NCBI RefSeq assembly: GCF_003429005.1
Contig: NZ_QVQV01000012.1
Span: 1-64,000, forward strand
Source of the DNA: Paraburkholderia sp. DHOC27
GTDB taxonomy: Bacteria; Pseudomonadota; Gammaproteobacteria; Burkholderiales; Burkholderiaceae
Length of the DNA: 64,000 nt
Direction of reading: 5' to 3'
The position numbers and the translations under genes are program-made. The notes below the pieces were generated by a model that saw only the letters and a program-made list of their open reading frames with translations, did not search any database and was not told the DNA's origin. Shown piece by piece: positions 37,025 to 44,980 of the stretch; position 1 is the first letter of the stretch; every line of letters starts with the position of its first letter.

Positions 37025-37930
37025 GTGGCGCATATCTGGGAAGGCGTATTGCCTGCAGTCACCACCAAGTTCCACGCCGATTTCAGCATAGACCGGGCGT
37101 GGACGAAGAAGAATATCGAAGCGCAGATCGACGCGGGTGTGGATGGGATCATCGTGTGCGGCTCACTGGGCGAGGCCTCCACGCTCTCGCTCGACGAGAA
37201 GCTCGAGGTGCTCGATATCGCCGTCGACGCTTCCCAGGGCCGCGTGCCGGTGCTGTTGACCATCGCCGAAAACAGCACGCTCGACGCCTGCCGCCAGGCC
37301 GAAGCCGGCAGCCGGCACGGTGCAGCAGGTTATATGGTGTTGCCGGGATTGCGCTATCTGTCGGATCGGCGCGAGACGCTGCATCACTTTCGCAGCGTCG
37401 CCGATGCCAGCGCGTTGCCGCTAATGATCTACAACAATCCGCTCGCGTACGGCGTGGACATGACGCCCGACATGTTTGCCGATATCGCCGACGAAAAGAA
37501 GATTGTCGCCATCAAGGAATCATGCGGCGACGTGCGCCGCGTGACGGATCTGATCAACGCCGTGGGGGATCGCTTCGCGATTCTGTGCGGCGTCGACAAT
37601 CTGGCGCTGGAAGCCATGCTGATGGGTGCGCACGGCTGGGTGGCGGGCCTCGTCTGCGCGTTCCCGCGTGAGACGGTGGCGATCTACAAGCTGTATAAGG
37701 CGGGTCGCTTTGAAGAAGCGCGCGCCATCTACCGCTGGTTCGCGCCGCTGCTGGCGCTCGACGTTTCGCACAAGCTCGTGCAGAACATCAAGCTGGCCGA
37801 AGCGATGGTCGGGCTCGGCACCGAGCCGGTGCGCCCACCGCGCCTGCCGCTCGCGGGTGAGGAGCGCAAGCAGGTCGAGGCGCTGATTCGCCATTCGCTG
37901 GAAACACGGCCGACGCTGCCTGTGCTGTGA
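37025..37930 (+). CDS. 1-Pyrroline-4-hydroxy-2-carboxylate deaminase
   Basis: 301-residue DapA-superfamily enzyme. Schiff-base Lys164 (VAIKESCGD) and Tyr136 (MIYNNP) are 28 residues apart as in the family. It deaminates pyrroline-hydroxycarboxylate to 2-oxoglutarate semialdehyde, the third step of hydroxyproline degradation. GTG start at 37025 behind CAGGAGAG, giving MAHIWEGVLPAV. Divergent from the epimerase operon. The dehydrogenase for the final step to 2-oxoglutarate is not in the window. Confidence 0.87.
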   Translation: MAHIWEGVLPAVTTKFHADFSIDRAWTKKNIEAQIDAGVDGIIVCGSLGEASTLSLDEKLEVLDIAVDASQGRVPVLLTIAENSTLDACRQAEAGSRHGAAGYMVLPGLRYLSDRRETLHHFRSVADASALPLMIYNNPLAYGVDMTPDMFADIADEKKIVAIKESCGDVRRVTDLINAVGDRFAILCGVDNLALEAMLMGAHGWVAGLVCAFPRETVAIYKLYKAGRFEEARAIYRWFAPLLALDVSHKLVQNIKLAEAMVGLGTEPVRPPRLPLAGEERKQVEALIRHSLETRPTLPVL

Positions 37931-37933
37931 AAA

Positions 37934-37971
37934 GGCGCGGCCGAATGACAGCCGCGCCGCGTCTTGCTTTT
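37934..37971. terminator. Intrinsic terminator after the deaminase gene
   Basis: Stem GGCGCGGC (37934-37941) / GCCGCGCC (37951-37958) with a 9-nt loop, then a T-rich stretch CTTGCTTTTT ending at 37971. Lies between convergent genes. Confidence 0.65.
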
Positions 37972-37984
37972 TGCCGCGCCGCCC

Positions 37985-38704
37985 TCAGGCCGCCGCTTTC
38001 TCCAGCGCTGCATCGCCCTGATGCAGGTTGAGCAGACGGTAGCCGCTCTTGTACACCGGTTGCAGCCGGTAGCCATTCTGTTGCTCGATTTCGAGCAGCA
38101 GCCGCAGGCGCGACACGTGACTGTCGATGGTGCGGGTGAACTCGCGGAACTCACGCCCCCACACCATCGCGAAGATGTGATCGCGCGACAGCACGCGGCC
38201 GACGTTGGCGAAAAACAGCGACGCCAGCCGGTACTGCGTGCCCGACAACTGCACGGGCGCGCCGTGCAGGGTGACGATCTGCCGGTTGGCGTCGAAGTGG
38301 TAGGGACCCGCATCGAAGCTGGCTGTACTGTAACGATCAGGGTACGCACGCCGCAGCAAGGCCGCGACACGCTCGCGGAATTCCGCGGGACGCACCGGCA
38401 AGCTCACGTAGTCGTCGGCGCCGGCTGCGAGTGCGCGCACCGCGCTCTCTTCCGTCGTATCGGTTGACGCGAACACGACCGGCAAGCGGTCGCCGCCGAC
38501 GGCACGTACGGCGCGCAGCACGTCCGCGCCCGATAACCTGACGCCGTGCCAATCCAGCACCAACAGGTCGACAGTCGAACGCGCGAGCGATTTCGACATG
38601 CTCAGACCGTCGTCGTAGCTAAGTACACTGTGGTCCGCCTGCAGCAGAATCTTTTCGAGCAACTGGCGCTGCACGGGGTCGCGCTGAAGGATGGCAATAC
38701 GCAT
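37985..38704 (-). CDS. OmpR-type response regulator with degenerate receiver
   Basis: 239 residues: receiver domain (1-120) and a winged-helix output domain (about 130-228, GTQYRLASLFFANVGRVLSRDHIF, RTIDSHVSRLRLLLE). The phosphoacceptor Asp51 is kept (LLVLDWHG). The N-terminal acidic pair is reduced to one Asp (ILQRDP in place of VEDDP), the usual proline after Asp51 is missing, and the conserved lysine is leucine 102 (DDYVSLP where DDYLxKP is usual). No histidine kinase is adjacent. It may work without, or with altered, phosphorylation. Confidence 0.87.
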   Translation of the reverse strand: MRIAILQRDPVQRQLLEKILLQADHSVLSYDDGLSMSKSLARSTVDLLVLDWHGVRLSGADVLRAVRAVGGDRLPVVFASTDTTEESAVRALAAGADDYVSLPVRPAEFRERVAALLRRAYPDRYSTASFDAGPYHFDANRQIVTLHGAPVQLSGTQYRLASLFFANVGRVLSRDHIFAMVWGREFREFTRTIDSHVSRLRLLLEIEQQNGYRLQPVYKSGYRLLNLHQGDAALEKAAA

Positions 38705-39076
38705 GGGGGGTAACTCTCAACAAATGGATCGGACGCGATTCTGGGATTCCCCCCTCAGCCCGCACATAGGAAGAGTCCTAATTTAGCCCCTGATCGGACG
38801 ACTCTGTCAGACACCCACCGCATTCTGACCAACCGACTCTGGATTCCTTGTCAGCGCGGGCCGCTTCCGGCCACTGCACCGCCGCGCCGCATGTCCGAGC
38901 GCGCTTTGCGTACTGTATGTAAAATGGCCGGCTGGCCCATGTCGTCAGCGCGCCGGTCTTATCCCGACTGTGGCGCGCGTGCCGCGCGCTCCACCCGGCG
39001 CTCCACACTTCTCGCCCGACGACCGCCGCATCCCGCGCGCCCTGCGCGGCAATTCAATCATCGACACCACAACGCA
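38705..39076. other. Divergent gap with no gene seen
   Basis: 372 bp between the response regulator and the MFS gene. The MFS frame continues upstream to 38891, but the translation there is Arg/Ser-rich and not transporter-like, so I do not count it as coding. No motif stands out. Confidence 0.5.
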
Positions 39077-40372
39077 ATGCAAGCAACCACCACGGGCGCA
39101 GCGCAAGACGCGCTCACCGCACGCGCACTGGGTCCCAGCGACTACAAGACACTCAGCCTCGCCGCGCTCGGCGGCGCGCTGGAGTTCTACGACTTCGTGA
39201 TTTTCGTGTTCTTCGCGCCGGCCATCGGGCAACTGTTTTTCCCGCAGTCCATTCCCGACTGGCTGCGTCAGTTGCAGACGTTCGGTATCTTCGCCGCGGG
39301 TTATCTGGCGCGTCCGCTGGGCGGCATCGTGATGGCGCACTTTGGCGACCTGCTCGGCCGCAAGCGCATGTTCACGCTGAGCGTGCTGATGATGTCCGTG
39401 CCGACGCTGCTAATGGGTTTGTTGCCCACTTATGCCAGTATCGGCTTGCTGGCGCCGGTGCTGCTGCTGATCATGCGTCTGCTGCAAGGCGCGGCGGTGG
39501 GCGGCGAGGTGCCGGGCGCGTGGGTGTTCGTCTCGGAGCACGTGCCGCCGCGCCATATTGGTTATGCCTGCGGCACGCTGACGGCGGGTCTGACTGCCGG
39601 CATTTTGCTTGGCTCGCTGGTGGCCTCGGGCGTCAACCGTCACTTTGCCGCGGCGGACATCGCGGCTTACGCGTGGCGGCTGCCGTTTTTGCTGGGCGGT
39701 GTGTTCGGTTTGATCTCGGTGTATCTGCGCCGCTGGCTGCATGAAACGCCGGTGTTTGCCGAGCTGAAGCAGCGCAAGACGCTGGCGGCGGAAATTCCGT
39801 TGAAGGCCGTGCTGCGCGATCATGGCCGCGCGGTGGTGGTGTCGATGTTGCTGACGTGGATGTTGTCGGCGGCGATTGTGGTCGTAATCCTGATGACGCC
39901 GACGCTGCTGCAAAAGCAGTTTCACATTCCAGCGGCGACCGCACTGCTCGCCAATGGTCTGGCGACGCTGTGTCTTTCGATTGGCTGCGTGGTGGCGGGT
40001 TCGATCGCCGGGCGCTTTGGTGCGCGACGTACGCTGTTTTTTGGCGGCATCGCACTGGCTGTGTCGTACTACGTGATGTTCCAGCAGGTCGCGTTCGATC
40101 CTTCGAAGCTGTTGCCGCTGTATGCGTTGACGGGGTTTCTGGTCGGCACGATTGGCGTGGTGCCGTTCGTGATGGTCAAGGCGTTTCCTGCGGTCGTGCG
40201 GTTTTCGGGGATTTCGTTTTCTTATAACGTCGCATATGCGGTTTTTGGTGGGCTCACGCCTATTGTGGTTTCCTTGATGCTCAAGTGGGGGGCGCAGGCG
40301 CCGGCTTTGTATGTGGGGGTGGTTTGTTTGATAGGGATGGGGACGGCGGTTTTTATTAAGGATTTTGAATGA
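39077..40372 (+). CDS. MFS transporter, metabolite:H+ symporter type
   Basis: 431 residues, 12 transmembrane helices, of the ProP/ShiA/KgtP-like family. GALEFYDFVIFVFFAP in helix 1 and ARPLGGIVMAHFGDLLGRKRMF in the loop between helices 2 and 3 are family signatures, as is RLLQGAAVGGEVPGAW. ATG 39077 chosen because the signature begins soon after. The last 350 bp of the gene become G/T-rich on the coding strand, before the repeat cluster. Substrate unknown; dicarboxylate or betaine-like compounds are candidates. Confidence 0.87.
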   Translation: MQATTTGAAQDALTARALGPSDYKTLSLAALGGALEFYDFVIFVFFAPAIGQLFFPQSIPDWLRQLQTFGIFAAGYLARPLGGIVMAHFGDLLGRKRMFTLSVLMMSVPTLLMGLLPTYASIGLLAPVLLLIMRLLQGAAVGGEVPGAWVFVSEHVPPRHIGYACGTLTAGLTAGILLGSLVASGVNRHFAAADIAAYAWRLPFLLGGVFGLISVYLRRWLHETPVFAELKQRKTLAAEIPLKAVLRDHGRAVVVSMLLTWMLSAAIVVVILMTPTLLQKQFHIPAATALLANGLATLCLSIGCVVAGSIAGRFGARRTLFFGGIALAVSYYVMFQQVAFDPSKLLPLYALTGFLVGTIGVVPFVMVKAFPAVVRFSGISFSYNVAYAVFGGLTPIVVSLMLKWGAQAPALYVGVVCLIGMGTAVFIKDFE

Positions 40373-40392
40373 GGGGGGGTTTCGCGTAGCGC

Positions 40393-40416
40393 TGGTTTGT
40401 TGGTTTGTTGGTTTGT
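40393..40416. repeat. Three tandem TGGTTTGT units
   Basis: Three perfect 8-bp units (40393-40400, 40401-40408, 40409-40416) 20 bp after the MFS stop, at the outer edge of the inverted repeat copy that follows. Confidence 0.8.
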
Positions 40417-40650
40417 TGGCCTTTCCTTGTTTTCTTAGCGGTCTATTTGCGTTGCCCCTGTGCGGGGCAGCACCTACTTTTCTTTGCCTGCCGCAAAGAA
40501 AAGTAGGCAAAAGAAAGCGGCTCACACCGCTAGCTCGTAGGTGTCTCCCTCGCCGCTCTCGCGGCATTGGTCCGAGACGAGATGGTCTCTCGCACCACTT
40601 TCGCTCGTGACCAGGCAGTCATCCGCTCCAGCGTCGCGCTGCGCGCCCCG
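40412..40650 (-). repeat. Structured repeat, copy C (inverted, diverged)
   Basis: Reverse-orientation copy of the unit found at 40819-41066 and 41154-41401. The best-matching part (40412-40545) includes the core hairpin CCTACTTTTCTTTGC (40473-40487) / GCAAAGAAAAGTAGG (40493-40507). Weaker similarity continues to about 40650. The bases encoding SGVSRFLLPTFLCGRQRKVG are kept, but one base is missing upstream relative to the other copies. Confidence 0.85.
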
Positions 40651-40818
40651 CCGTTGGGCATAACGCCCCTCTTCCCGCGTTTGCGGGGATTTCGCTTCCT
40701 TCCTGTTCATCATTGCCCGGTGCACGAATACGGCACCCACACGCGGCAGCGCGGAGCAGGTGGTCAGGGGTGTAATGTGCAATGAGGTTACCTGATCGCA
40801 CCAGCCGTCCCGAGCAAA

Positions 40819-41066
40819 CCCCACCGCGACGCACGCAGTGCGGAGCGGGATGAATGAGCCCTGTGTCACGAACGCAGAATGTGCGAGAACACATCTCGTC
40901 TTCGGGCCACTAACGAAACTGTGCGGGGGCGACACCTACCAGGCTAGCGGTGTGAGCCGCTTTCTTTTGCCTACTTTTCTTTGCGGCAGGCAAAGAAAAG
41001 TAGGTGCCGCCCCGCACAGGGGCAACGCAAGCAAACCAAAAAGAAAACAAGGCAAGGCCAAAAAAA
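40819..41066 (+). repeat. Structured repeat, copy A
   Basis: 248-bp unit repeated without gaps at 41154-41401 (offset 335) with few mismatches. Holds three nested structures: an 18-bp long-range stem (left arm GTGCGGGGGCGACACCTAC from 40921, right arm from 41000), a small AGCGG/CCGCT hairpin, and a perfect 15-bp hairpin CCTACTTTTCTTTGC (40970-40984) / GCAAAGAAAAGTAGG (40990-41004). A frame beginning MNEPCVTNAECARTHLVF opens at ATG 40850 and runs through the unit to 41188. Confidence 0.9.
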
Positions 41067-41153
41067 TAAAACAAAGAATGCCCGCACGCGGGACAGCGCA
41101 AAAACGACACTCAACGGGAGAAATATGCAATAAGGTCACGCCGACCGCGTGTA

Positions 41154-41401
41154 CCCCACCGCGACGCACACAGTGCGGAGCGGGATGAATGAGCCCTGTG
41201 TCACGAACGCGGAATGTGCGAGAACACATCTCGTCTTCGGACCACTAACCAAACTGTGCGGGGGCGACACCTACCAGGCTAGCGGTGTGAGCCGCTTTCT
41301 TTTGCCTACTTTTCTTTGCGGCAGGCAAAGAAAAGTAGGTGCCGCCCCGCACAGGGGCAACGCAAGCAAACCAACAAGAAAACAAGGAAAGGCCAAAAAA
41401 A
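41154..41401 (+). repeat. Structured repeat, copy B
   Basis: Near-identical to copy A. Long-range arms at 41256-41274 and 41335-41352, inner 15-bp hairpin at 41305-41319 and 41325-41339 with loop GGCAG. The GTAGG at 41335-41339 belongs to both the inner hairpin and the outer stem, so the two folds compete. The frame from ATG 41185 to 41406 encodes the same peptide as in copy A, apart from one residue and the C-terminal end. The copy ends 21 bp before the stop codon of the convergent betaine-binding-protein gene. Confidence 0.9.
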
Positions 41402-41422
41402 CCTAAGAACGAAAACAAAAAA

Positions 41423-42292
41423 TCACTGCGCCACCCAACTATCCACCCGATCGCCATGCGCAGCAATCCACGCATCTGCCGCAGCCACCGGCTTAGCCCC
41501 ATTCTCTGTAGCCAGCATCACGCTATCAATCTCACCCGGCTTCCACTGAAACTTCTTCAAAAAGGCAACCACAGGCGCAGCCTTAGTCTCGAGCCCCGGA
41601 TTGACCACATTGTCAACGTGCTCCGCATCCCCATACACCTTCTTGGGATCATCCAGAAACTTGAGCTTCCACTTCGCAAACATCCAGTGCGGCGCCCAGC
41701 CCGTCACGATCACCGGCTTGTTGGCGTGCATCGAGCGCGCCAGTTCTGCTGTCATCGCGCTGCCCGAACTCGGCATCAACTGATAATCCAGGTTGTAGGC
41801 CTTGATCGCGTCGTCGGTTTTCTTCATCACGCCCGCGCCCGCATCGATGCCCACAATGCGTCCACCGAAATCCGCCTTGTGCGAATCCAGATCGCCGATA
41901 CTCTTTTCAGGCACGTCGGCCGGAACGATCAAGCCGATTCTCGCGTCCGGAAAGTTGGTGCCGAGGTCCGTGACCTTGGTCTTGAACTGATCCCAGTAAG
42001 CCCCCTGGGTGACGGGCAACCACGCCGAGAGCGTCGCGTCCAGGTCGCCGCGCGCCACGCCCTGCCACATGATGCCCGCCGCCACCGGCACCAGTTGCAC
42101 CGGATACCCGAGGCGCTTCTGGATGATTTCAGCGGCCACATTCGAGGTCGCCACGCTGTCGTCCCACCCTTCCACGTAGCCAATCTTGATGGTCGGTTTG
42201 GTGTCCGCCGTCGCGGTCATCGTCGTGCTCATCATGGCAATCAGCGCAGTCCCCAACGCACTGCAGAGCAACACTTTCCTCAAGCCTTTCAT
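41423..42292 (-). CDS. Glycine betaine/choline ABC transporter substrate-binding protein
   Basis: 289-residue OpuAC/ProX-type periplasmic protein: signal peptide to about residue 29, then IKIGYVEGWDDSVATSNVAAEI, GIMWQGVARGDLDATLSAWLP and VIVTGWAPHWMFAKWKL, which supply aromatic residues typical of quaternary-amine boxes. Resembles the orphan binding proteins (CaiX/CbcX/BetX) that share a core transporter. ATG 42292 behind AAGGAGATC. Position next to the betaine-degrading genes fits betaine uptake. No permease or ATPase accompanies it. Confidence 0.87.
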   Translation of the reverse strand: MKGLRKVLLCSALGTALIAMMSTTMTATADTKPTIKIGYVEGWDDSVATSNVAAEIIQKRLGYPVQLVPVAAGIMWQGVARGDLDATLSAWLPVTQGAYWDQFKTKVTDLGTNFPDARIGLIVPADVPEKSIGDLDSHKADFGGRIVGIDAGAGVMKKTDDAIKAYNLDYQLMPSSGSAMTAELARSMHANKPVIVTGWAPHWMFAKWKLKFLDDPKKVYGDAEHVDNVVNPGLETKAAPVVAFLKKFQWKPGEIDSVMLATENGAKPVAAADAWIAAHGDRVDSWVAQ

Positions 42293-42478
42293 GGTCGATC
42301 TCCTTGTACCCGCAGGCGCGGTGAGCCTTTAGAATCCCTGGCCAGAAATCGCCAGGTAATATGCTTTCCGACACCCGCTTGTCTATACGCGACGCGTTTT
42401 CGCGAGCCGCTTCAGACGGGAGCTGCTCCATACGGGAGCCGCTCCAAACGCGACACGCGGGCGTCGTCAATCCGCAGA

Positions 42479-43648
42479 CTATTTCTCCACCACCAGATCC
42501 GTCAGCGGCTTGCTGCAGCAGAGCAGCACCATCCCCTGATCGATCTCGCGTTGTCGAATGCCGCCGTTATGTTTCATTTCCACCTGGCCCGACACCAGTT
42601 TGACCTTGCACGTCCCGCACATCCCTTGCGTGCATGACGCCGGCAGTCGTACGCCAGCTTGCCGTGCAGCATCCAGCACATGCTGCTGCGGGCCACACAC
42701 AATCTCGCGGTTACTCCGCGTGAACGTCACGGCAAAGGCCTGCGTCGCGGCTTCGTCCGGCGCAACGCCTGGCTCATCACCCACTATCACCGCTGGCGTC
42801 ACCTCCTCCAGCAACTCGGGCGATTCTTCGATCAACGTTTCAAACGAGAAACTCTCTTCGTGGTAATGCTGCTGGTCGAACCTAGCCTCACCGAGCAGAT
42901 CGCGCACGGCCTTCATATAAGGCGCAGGTCCACACGTAAATATTTCGCGCTCCATAAAATCCGGCGCGATCAGCTTGAGCAAGGGCAGCGTCAGAAAACC
43001 GGTGACACCTGGCCAGTTCGTGCGCGTCCCCACTCTCTCGCAGACGAACGATGTGCGGAAATTGCCCTGATTGGCGGCGATCAGATCCAGCTCGCGGGCA
43101 AAGATGATGTCATCCGGCGTGCGCGCGCTGTGCACGAATACGATGTCGCGATCTTCGCTCAGTTCGTGATGCGCGCGGCTCATCGACATCAAGGGCGTGA
43201 TGCCCGAGCCCGCCGACAAAAACAGATACCGGCGCGCTGGATGCCGTGCGCAGGTGAATTCGCCCGCCGGTCCCAGCACACGTACTGCTGCGCCTGCCTG
43301 CAGGTTGTCGTGCAGCCAGTTCGACACCTTGCCGCCCGGCACGCGCTTCACGGTAATCGAAATGGTGTGCGGGCGCGTCGGTGACGAAGAGATCGTATAG
43401 CAACGGTTGATCGTCTCGCCATCAATCTCCAGTTCCAGTGTGATGAACTGGCCCGGTTCGAACGAGAACGTGTGCCCTGCCGGCGACCTGAAGAAAAAGC
43501 TTTTGACGTCGTGCGTTTCCTGCCGCACCTGGCAACACACGAGCGTCTCTTCGACGTCGCTCGTCCAGCGCGTCGCGAGCGCGCCCCAGAATTGCGGCTG
43601 GGTCAGCCGGCTATCCACGGGTTCGAAGGGTGCCGCATCCCGCATCAT
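42479..43648 (-). CDS. gbcB: Glycine betaine demethylase reductase component
   Basis: 389-residue iron-sulfur flavoprotein that passes electrons from NADH to GbcA. Ferredoxin-reductase domain: FAD motif RCYTISSSP, nucleotide region LFLSAGSGITPLMSM, and FTCGPAPYMKAV. The C-terminal plant-type 2Fe-2S domain carries CTQGMCGTCKVKLVSG plus LLCCSKP. Start chosen at ATG 43648 (MMRDAAPF); the frame extends 59 codons further, into the gbcA end, without a good site. 43 bp after gbcA. Confidence 0.9.
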   Translation of the reverse strand: MMRDAAPFEPVDSRLTQPQFWGALATRWTSDVEETLVCCQVRQETHDVKSFFFRSPAGHTFSFEPGQFITLELEIDGETINRCYTISSSPTRPHTISITVKRVPGGKVSNWLHDNLQAGAAVRVLGPAGEFTCARHPARRYLFLSAGSGITPLMSMSRAHHELSEDRDIVFVHSARTPDDIIFARELDLIAANQGNFRTSFVCERVGTRTNWPGVTGFLTLPLLKLIAPDFMEREIFTCGPAPYMKAVRDLLGEARFDQQHYHEESFSFETLIEESPELLEEVTPAVIVGDEPGVAPDEAATQAFAVTFTRSNREIVCGPQQHVLDAARQAGVRLPASCTQGMCGTCKVKLVSGQVEMKHNGGIRQREIDQGMVLLCCSKPLTDLVVEK

Positions 43649-43691
43649 TGTTCGCTCCACCTGCCGCCAGGCAGCGGTTAATCCATCAGTT

Positions 43692-44933
43692 TCAGTTGCC
43701 GAGTTGCGCTGCAAGGCGCTCGACGTACCAGTTGCTGAATTTCTCGACGAGTCCTTCCGTGAACGGCGAATACGGACCCGGCTCATAGGCGCTGCTCGAC
43801 GCGCCGCTTTGCGAATACTCGACAAGCGCGCGGTCCTGATCGTTGGTCGCGTTCCACACTGCGGTTAGATTCTTGACGTCGTAGTCGATGCCCTCTTTTG
43901 CGTCTTTGTGCACGAGCCACTTGGTCCGCACCAGCGTCTCGCCCGCAGACAGCGGAATCACCGAGAACGTCACGATGTGATCGCTCATGAAGTGATGCCA
44001 CGAATTAGGCTGCGTCCAGAACGACAGGCCGCCCAGGTCCGCCTGCTTGAATTCGCCCAGCAACTTCTTCGAGGCCACCTTCGCGTCCAGCGTTTGCGAT
44101 TCGCCGCTGCGGTCGAGCGGCAAGCGTTGCGTGCGAAAACCCGTCACATCCAGCAGACGATCCACTTCGACCGACGGCAGATTCATCGCTTCCCATTGCG
44201 CGGCACGCTCCACACAGGTGCGTTCGAACGCGGCCATGCCCTCGGCGTTAGCCGGTGACGGCTGATAGCCGAAGCCATATTCATAGAGCGACACGGTCAG
44301 CTCAGGATGATTCGCCACGCAGTGATAGCACTCGCGGTTGTTCTCCATCGTCAGCTTCCAGTTGCCTTTTTCGACGATGTCGATGGTCGCGGCAATCTTG
44401 CAGTTCGGCAGATCGTGCGGCAGCAGATACGGCTCCATCGCTGCGCGCATCACATCGAAATCGACCGGCGGCTCTTCCGCGAGGCAAATGAAAATCAGGC
44501 CAGCCAGGTTTTGCACATGCACGCTTTTCAGGCTGTGCTTGCAGCGGTCGAATTTCTCGCCCATATGCTCGGCGAACATCAACTGACCGCTGAGGTTGTA
44601 CGTCCAGCTGTGATACGGACACACGATATTGCCGACCGAGCCCTTTTCCTCGTTGCACAGACGCGCACCGCGATGACGGCACACATTGTGGAAGGCGCGC
44701 ACTTCCATGTCGTCGTCACGCACGATCAGAATCGAATCGTTGCCCAGTTGCACGGTGGTGTAATCGCCCGGCTCCGGAATGTCCGGCTCGATGGCCACCT
44801 GAATCCAGTGCTGCCGGAAGATGGCTTCCATATCGAGCGCGAAAATTTCCTCGCTCAGATAAAACGGCGCTTCGAGGCTATAACCCTTCTTGCGCCGGTC
44901 GACTAGCGCATGAATGTCTGCCGATACTTTCAT
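43692..44933 (-). CDS. gbcA: Glycine betaine demethylase oxygenase component
   Basis: 413-residue Rieske non-heme iron oxygenase that removes a methyl group from glycine betaine to give dimethylglycine and formaldehyde. Rieske ligands Cys85-His87 (VCRHRG) and Cys105-His108 (CPYHSW). The mononuclear iron site is in NNRECYHCVANHPEL. Full-length start at ATG 44933. Lies between the ETF genes and gbcB, all on the minus strand. Confidence 0.93.
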   Translation of the reverse strand: MKVSADIHALVDRRKKGYSLEAPFYLSEEIFALDMEAIFRQHWIQVAIEPDIPEPGDYTTVQLGNDSILIVRDDDMEVRAFHNVCRHRGARLCNEEKGSVGNIVCPYHSWTYNLSGQLMFAEHMGEKFDRCKHSLKSVHVQNLAGLIFICLAEEPPVDFDVMRAAMEPYLLPHDLPNCKIAATIDIVEKGNWKLTMENNRECYHCVANHPELTVSLYEYGFGYQPSPANAEGMAAFERTCVERAAQWEAMNLPSVEVDRLLDVTGFRTQRLPLDRSGESQTLDAKVASKKLLGEFKQADLGGLSFWTQPNSWHHFMSDHIVTFSVIPLSAGETLVRTKWLVHKDAKEGIDYDVKNLTAVWNATNDQDRALVEYSQSGASSSAYEPGPYSPFTEGLVEKFSNWYVERLAAQLGN

Positions 44934-44980
44934 CGTGTGCTCCGGAATGCTTTTTTTTGGGGCCGTGGTGCGGCGCGAAA

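Noticed and set aside
39410..40567. 385-codon minus-strand frame over the MFS gene and repeat copy C
   Set aside because: Most of it is the antisense of the transporter. Only the first part, in the repeat, relates to the peptide discussed in the repeat finding.
40373..41422. CRISPR array or insertion sequence in the repeat cluster
   Set aside because: There are no regular short spacers, no cas genes, no transposase and no clear target-site duplications.
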